A DNA stretch of 64,000 bases from Bolinopsis microptera (lineage: Eukaryota; Ctenophora; Tentaculata; Lobata; Bolinopsidae), in contig NC_087073.1 in NCBI RefSeq assembly GCF_026151205.1, positions 16,635,837-16,699,836 on the forward strand, read 5' to 3'. Below, piece by piece: positions 58,858 through 64,000 of this stretch; position 1 is the first letter of the stretch; the number at the start of each line of letters is the position of its first letter. The position numbers were made by a program, and so were the translations under genes. The notes under the pieces are model-generated. The model saw only the letters and a program-made list of their open reading frames with translations, had not been told where the DNA came from and made no database searches.

Positions 58858-59683
58858 AGTTTATAAACTACTTCATATTTGTGAAGTACTCAGTGAATTC
58901 TTACAAGACAAGGTGAGATATACCTTCTAAGCAGAGAATGATTGTTTCATTAGTCGTGCCACGTTGTTTTCAGTTGTTGTTTAAAACGCTCTACACGTTT
59001 AGCTGGAATTACGGCATGGAAGCAAATTGGTACCAATTTATCAACAGAATGAGGATCTCATTACAAAAATGGTAAAAAATTCCTCTCAAGCAAATTCCAA
59101 AAAAATAAGCTTTGAAGCGGGGTTTGAATCAAGAAGAAGGCAATTTCTCTTTTTGATGAACATTGAACAAGTTTAAAGAGGTTTCACAACTTAACTCAGA
59201 CGAAAGCTTCTGAGTTCCGACTGTCAACTGAATTCCAGCTAATTTATGGATGATCCGCAGTTCCTGGTAGCTCCATGCATACAACTTATTGCAGCTCAAT
59301 GAAGCCAAATTTGAGATCCTCAACTATACGCTCAATAATTCGCTTCTGCTACGAAATCTGCCATTAACAAATTATCTGCTCAGTTACACTCTTACAACAG
59401 GTCAAATAATTGAGCCAGCAGAAACTGTCAGGGACTTGCGGGTGATTTTATCAAACGACTGCTCTTGGACTCCCCACATCCAGAAAATGATCCAATAAGC
59501 AAGCACTATGTCATCCTGGGTTCTTAGCGTCTTCAAAGATAGATCACAATTTCTCATGCTTACCCTCTTCAAAACCATGGTGCGGAGTAAGCTAGAATAT
59601 TGCTGCCCTGTCTGGAATCCAGCCAAGACCATGGACATAGAGGCTATAGAAAACGTTCAACGACAATTTACCCGACGCATTAA

Positions 59684-61718
59684 AGGACCAGTTAACTGAA
59701 AAATTTGTAGTCTCCAATTTGGCTAAGATTTAAATCAGCTGTGACAAACTGGTAAAGAATCGTATCGTCGAAAGAACCAACTCTCTAGCGTACGTGTAAC
59801 GCGTGTTATTGCAATAATAAGCTGTGGCCTCGTGACGTCATAAAGTCCCTCAGTGCGCGCTTGCATAGCGTAATTTACATTACAAATGTTTATCATCGTC
59901 AATAAAACACGTGTAACTCACTCAAATTTTAGAATTATGACTATTACCCTAGTTCTCCAAAATCCTTATAGTTTTGGCTATCATTCTAACTAAAGGAATA
60001 GCTGATTGGATGTACAGTGCTCACGTCATGATTTTAAACAGTTGCAGTGATATAGGTTCTTGAACAGTGGCGGGTGAATGTACGATTAGAAAGTTTCTGC
60101 TATTACAACTTATGTCATATGTGATAATTTTAGATTGTTTTTATTGCTTAATTACACAAGCAGCTAGGGAGACTGTACCGATTATTTTTCCCCAGTCCAT
60201 GAAACTCTAACGAATTTAGAAACGATCTAGATAAGTAGGAGTTTGTTCAATTCCGAGAGCAATTATATTTATAGCATAGCGAAATTTATAACTATAATCC
60301 GCATGTGTCAGCCAGTACAGGAGACAAGAAGTCTGGCTACTTTACGGCCGTTCCTCTGGGACCATTAGTAGAAGTAGCTTCTATCAGAACAGTGCCGTGG
60401 GAACAGAATTCCCGCCAAAATACCCGGTCTCGGGTTTACCAAATAGTAATACTGTTCGGAGTGTACGGTGTGGAGTGTTTTTTGAATTAGACTTACGGCT
60501 TACCTAGTTGTTATCCTAATTGCATTATCATCGGTACATAACATAAATAAACTACTGGTAAGTTTAAATACCAAGTGCAAACGTGTTCAGTCAATCGACC
60601 CACTGAACAATTATAGAAATTCCAAGACCCTATTATTCTCTGGCCATATATTACGGCACGATCGATTGTTAGATGGCTAAACGACCAACGTTATAATCTA
60701 TACAATTCTAAAACTATGAGCTAGCACTTTAATCTAAAAACACACTTTTGATATTACTCCTGATTTTTACATTTCACGTAAAACATTGTCGCCACAGGTT
60801 GATCATGGACACTAACAGCTTAATTTGAGATAAATGACTTATGAGTTTCTCTAAAGTTAACTCTTAAGTTGTGTACTCCAGTCATTTATGGAAATTTATG
60901 GAAATGAACCTGCAAATGTTCAAATACTCACGAAACTTTGCACAGACCTTCCTGAAGGTATGAATAAACGATTTTCGAGACATTTTTTTGACCGTGGAGA
61001 AAACCCAGGAGGGCCACGCCCATATTGACCCAATAACGTAACCGACCCCTTGCTTCTGAAGGTCGTAAAGACTTCAAAATAGGCTTAAACGAAGCCGCAT
61101 ATGCATGTTTATATAGGAGTTATTGAGCAACACATGGCCTAAAATCCTTACTTTTCGAGAAATTTGCCAAAAACCATTTTGGGCGTGGTGCTGAGCCCAT
61201 TTTCGATAGGATCGTGATAGAGTCTTTAGATAGGGTGCAAAAGAACCGCAATGAGCATATTAATATATGACTTACGAACAAACATATGCCTTAAAGTGCT
61301 TACTTTTTCAGTTATTGGCGAAAAACTGATTTTCGGTTCCAGAAATCATGCAAAACTATGGGTATCTGGTAACTTGGGCTATGAAGGCCCTAAAGGTTTT
61401 TTAATGTGTGCAAATTGTGCAGAATGGCCATGTTTATATACAAATTATGAAGCAACATGTACCCTAAATTACTTACTTTTCGAGTTATTTGGGGGAAAAG
61501 ATTGTATTATGTCCATTTTCTACCTGTAAAATACAGTCTCACGAGCTCTTCTGCGCGCGTGAGGGACTTTATGACGTCATCGCCAAAATAATACAAACGC
61601 TATTTACACGCGTTAGAGAGCAGTTAGAGATTTAGGAATTTCGACTCGTTGCTTAGTTTGCTATTTGTCACAATCTGTCAGAATATGAGGATAACTTTTT
61701 TTTCAGTTAACTGGTCCT
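59684..61718. mobile_element. piggyBac-type non-autonomous DNA transposon (2,035 bp) inside the LINE fragment
   Basis: The ends AGGACCAGTTAACTGAAAAA and its reverse complement TTTTTCAGTTAACTGGTCCT are flanked by TTAA on both sides (59680-59683 and 61719-61722). Subterminal sequences also pair: 'gacgtcataaagtccctca' (about 59835) against 'tgagggactttatgacgtc' (about 61560), so the arms extend to some 180 bp with gaps. Removing the element and one TTAA restores the LINE reading frame at RRI-NGCSGLDYW. No transposase frame is seen. Internally, three degenerate units with 'cttacttttcgag' recur between 61140 and 61490. Confidence 0.92.
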
Positions 61719-61774
61719 TTAACGGATGCAGTGGTTTAGACTACTGGGAACGTCTCACGAAACTCAATATCATA

Positions 61775-62552
61775 CAGGGTGGGCCAAAAGTCAGTACCCA
61801 TACGTTGGCCTTAATAGCTCCGCCGTGTTTTATATTTGAGAGCTGTTGCTTTGCAGATGGCATACTGTACTTACTGGTTCGAGGATTTCGTCGTCAAAAT
61901 TGAAAATTCGAATATTTTAGACCACGCCCATTCAATATTAAAACTACTATATTATTTTCTCTTAACATGCTGATTGCTGAACACCTAATTTTTTTAGAGA
62001 CGGTAGATTATCAAATGTTGCATATGATCTGAAAACATGAGGCAAAACGGATTAAAAATGACGAAGTTATCGAGCATTTTCTGTATCTCGTTAACAATAT
62101 TGACTGGGTGATTATGTGACACCGTGACACGACACCTTAATTGGGCACCCTTAACAATTCCCATAACGTTTAACGGGGTAGTTAACGGGGGCACCTTATC
62201 ACGTGATTAGGTAAACCAATCACCTGATCACACGTAATGAATAAACTCGCTATGCTTCATATCTCGGTCATCTGAGAAGCTACAGTTCTAATTCTTTCAG
62301 CACAAACATAATTGGAATATCCAAACACAATTCAATAACATTTTGCTTGATCCGACTATCCAAACTATCAAATAAATGTGAAAATGAACCTCCATTTGAA
62401 AAAAATGAACAGGAATATTTTTCGAGTTGACAAATTCCTCGAACCAGTGGTGGTACTAAGTTATACCAGAAAGAATTATTTCAATCGGGCACTCAGTGAC
62501 TGAGCTATAAAGGCCAACGTATGGGTACTGACTTTTGGCCCACCCTGCACTG
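61775..62552. mobile_element. Mariner-type non-autonomous transposon (778 bp) inside the LINE fragment
   Basis: The left end CAGGGTGGGCCAAAAGTCAG continues to 'tacccatacgttggcctta'; the right end carries the reverse complement, finishing CTGACTTTTGGCCCACCCTG plus CACTG. TA lies on both outer sides (61773-61774 and 62553-62554). The right end has five extra bases (CACTG) not present at the left, so one terminus is altered. Excising it restores the LINE codons for NIISLQRRRERY. No transposase frame. The ends resemble the 119-bp MITE in the cathepsin gene. Confidence 0.9.
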
Positions 62553-62734
62553 TATCATTGCAGAGACGTCGAGAAAGGTACATCTTGATCCACACATGGA
62601 AAATTCTCAATGGCCTGGCCCAAATGATATTGGCATGCTGTTCAAAAACAACCCCCGACGACAAGCTACTGTACCAGCACTAAACAATAAATCACAGCGT
62701 TCTGTGGCAACTCACTATGAAAACTCATCAAGAA

Positions 62735-62759
62735 GGGGGGGGGGGGGGGGGGGGGGGGG
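62735..62759 (+). repeat. 25-G homopolymer
   Basis: A run of 25 G at the border between the LINE fragment and an unrelated minus-strand frame. It is a strong G-quadruplex candidate. The run length may be an assembly estimate. A C-rich tract at about 63355-63377 faces it at the other end of the frame. Confidence 0.9.
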
Positions 62760-63270
62760 TCTGAGGAACAGCTTCAGGGTGGCGGGGAGCACCCAAAGTT
62801 TTTCTTTCCAAATTGTCAGTGAGAAGCTTCAAAGCTTTCTTGCCCTTTCTTGCTTCCCTCCGGAGGACGGTGAGGGCATCCAGGACAATTTCCCTATTTT
62901 GCTGGAATGTTTTTGAGGGGAATATCCTCGACAGTGCCTGGGTTGAACTGCCCATCAGTTTGGTTGGGAGGTTGTTCAAACCCTCGACACTGCCGAGTCC
63001 CGCGAATGTCATGTCCGCTGGCTCTAAGTTGTGTATGGCAGGAATCAGGACATGCACCTTGATGATCTCCCTGGCTTTGTTCATATGCCAGTTTTTATCC
63101 TTGCCTGGATGACGAACGCTCTCAATCTTCTCTTTGATGTCCCTCACAAGGTCAGGATCAGCCCCCAGGTTGTATTGATCTTGCCTGAACTTTCCTCTGT
63201 CTCCGACAGGACGAGGACCAGTCCATCCTCTTGGTATGTCAGGAGACGATGGGTTGCATGCTGATGAAAT
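62760..63270 (-). CDS. Unidentified protein-coding fragment, possibly transposon-borne
   Basis: On the minus strand, after an acceptor-like 'tttcatcag' at about 63263-63271, an open frame runs about 165 residues: NPSSPDIPRGWTGPRPVGDR, then GADPDLVRDIKEKIESVRHP, NWHMNKAREIIKVHVLIPAI and EIVLDALTVLRREARKGKKA, ending near HPEAVPQT at the G-run. Composition is protein-like (helical, charged). I do not recognise it. Its place beside a dead LINE and between G and C tracts suggests a mobile-element protein such as a gag-like or ORF1-like piece, but that is a guess. Confidence 0.4.
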
Positions 63271-63525
63271 GTAAAACGTGGTTACTTTAGGTTGCTTGTT
63301 TATATGAAACACCGAAATGGGTCGAAAAACGGAGCGCTCCGCCACTTGTACCTCCTCTCCCCCACCCCCCCCCCTCCAAACTGAAAGCCTGGCTAAAAAA
63401 CGTCTAAATTTTTTTGAAGAATGTGGTGGTGAAATGGGACTTATTGCTTTATTGATAATTGATGCAATGGTGAAGTAGAGACGGAATATTTTGTGGCTCA
63501 TTACGAAAATGAAGTGCGGTTGCAT

Positions 63526-64000
63526 ATGGTGCTGAATAACTCTATTTCTATACGAAATTTCGCTGTTATATGTTGATAGTAAAATTACAAATTCTTTAAT
63601 TCAAACTAAAAATGCCGGTCAGACCCCTAGAGTCGATTGAACGTTTTGTGACCAAAACAAACAGAGGTGTAGAAATAATTTCGTTGGTGTGAGCAGTATA
63701 CGCTAATACTCAGGGTATACGTGAATTTTCAATTGTGAATTCAGTCTGTCACCTAGCAACATGGCTCGTAACAAATACTAACGGATATCCGATTCAATAC
63801 TTTTCAGTTTCAAACGTCGATTTCTAATAGTCAAAAACCTTAAATGTTGAAGCCATGCATTTTCAGACAATCTTCCACATGCACAATGCCAAAAGTTCCG
63901 AAATTCCTACCTAACATTTTGTGGCCGGATACTGATTCAAAATGCTTTGGACATTTTGATTATTCATAGATGTATCCTTGGAAGAGTTTTGCTTTTCTTA
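63526..64000. other. End of window, nothing recognised
   Basis: AT-rich sequence without a recognisable gene or repeat. Confidence 0.5.

Larger units (their letters stand above)
59286..62734 (+). pseudogene. Non-LTR retrotransposon (CR1/jockey-like) RT 3' fragment, split by two insertions
   Basis: Three separated pieces on the plus strand, 59286-59683, 61719-61774 and 62553-62734, join in one order. The first has LQLNEAKFEIL, VILSNDCSWTPHIQKM, ASW-type SSWVLSVFKDRSQFLML and MVRSKLEYCCPVWNP. The second has GLDYWERLTKLNI, and the third RRRERYILIHTWKILNGLAP and RSVATHYENS. This is the typical C-terminal part of non-LTR retrotransposon reverse transcriptases. In-frame stops (for example near 59499) and missing 5' parts show it is dead. 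It ends at a 25-G run at 62735. Confidence 0.9.

Overview
This is a eukaryotic, AT-rich genomic window with spliced genes (GT..AG introns), nested genes, transposon remains and many tandem repeats. The gene content is metazoan: NMD3, RAD1, CIAO2B, TADA2A, TRMO, an ASPHD hydroxylase, an RNF213-like protein and receptors that join LDL-A repeats to a rhodopsin-type 7TM. A cathepsin with a C-terminal ShKT domain and retroelement fragments of a kind I know from Hydra and jellyfish suggest a cnidarian, perhaps a medusozoan. That placement is inference, at roughly 60% confidence.

Layout. 0-10 kb is repeat-rich: a terminal-inverted-repeat element (396-1510), minisatellites, a secreted Ser/Thr/Glu-repeat protein (2952-4547, +) and a basic hypothetical protein (4950-5921, -). 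11.2-14.5 kb (+) is an LDL-A/7TM receptor with one reading-frame break. 15.0-19.0 kb (+) is an eight-exon cathepsin-ShKT gene. A run of minus-strand housekeeping genes follows: CIAO2B (19.3-20.4), RAD1 (20.8-21.7), ASPHD (22.5-26.0, with a Rho-like gene nested in its intron 4 on the plus strand), TADA2A (26.9-27.9), NMD3 (28.2-45.8, with a second LDL-A/7TM receptor nested in intron 8 on the same strand), TRMO (49.4-50.5) and an RNF213-like gene (50.8-57.2). 46.1-49.25 kb is a foldback-like element built from a symmetric array of a 15-bp motif. 59.3-62.7 kb is a dead non-LTR retrotransposon fragment carrying two nested DNA-transposon insertions.

The most unusual feature is a theme. Several tandem arrays have units that contain an authentic exon-intron junction: the acceptor of NMD3 exon 2 (about 118 copies of a 52-55 bp unit filling intron 1), the acceptor of NMD3 exon 9 (11 copies plus a partial one, 39 bp), the acceptor of NMD3 exon 5 (two copies) and the donor of cathepsin exon 4 (19 copies including the exonic one, about 72 bp). 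The Rho-like gene shows a related case, a 15-bp array continuing from its last codons. These arrays display many copies of a working splice site, so splicing must choose the outermost one or produce altered mRNAs.

The Rho-like protein has lost key residues of the G1, G2 and G3 boxes and looks like a pseudo-GTPase. Exon boundaries were read by eye and checked for reading-frame phase; one NMD3 donor remains uncertain.
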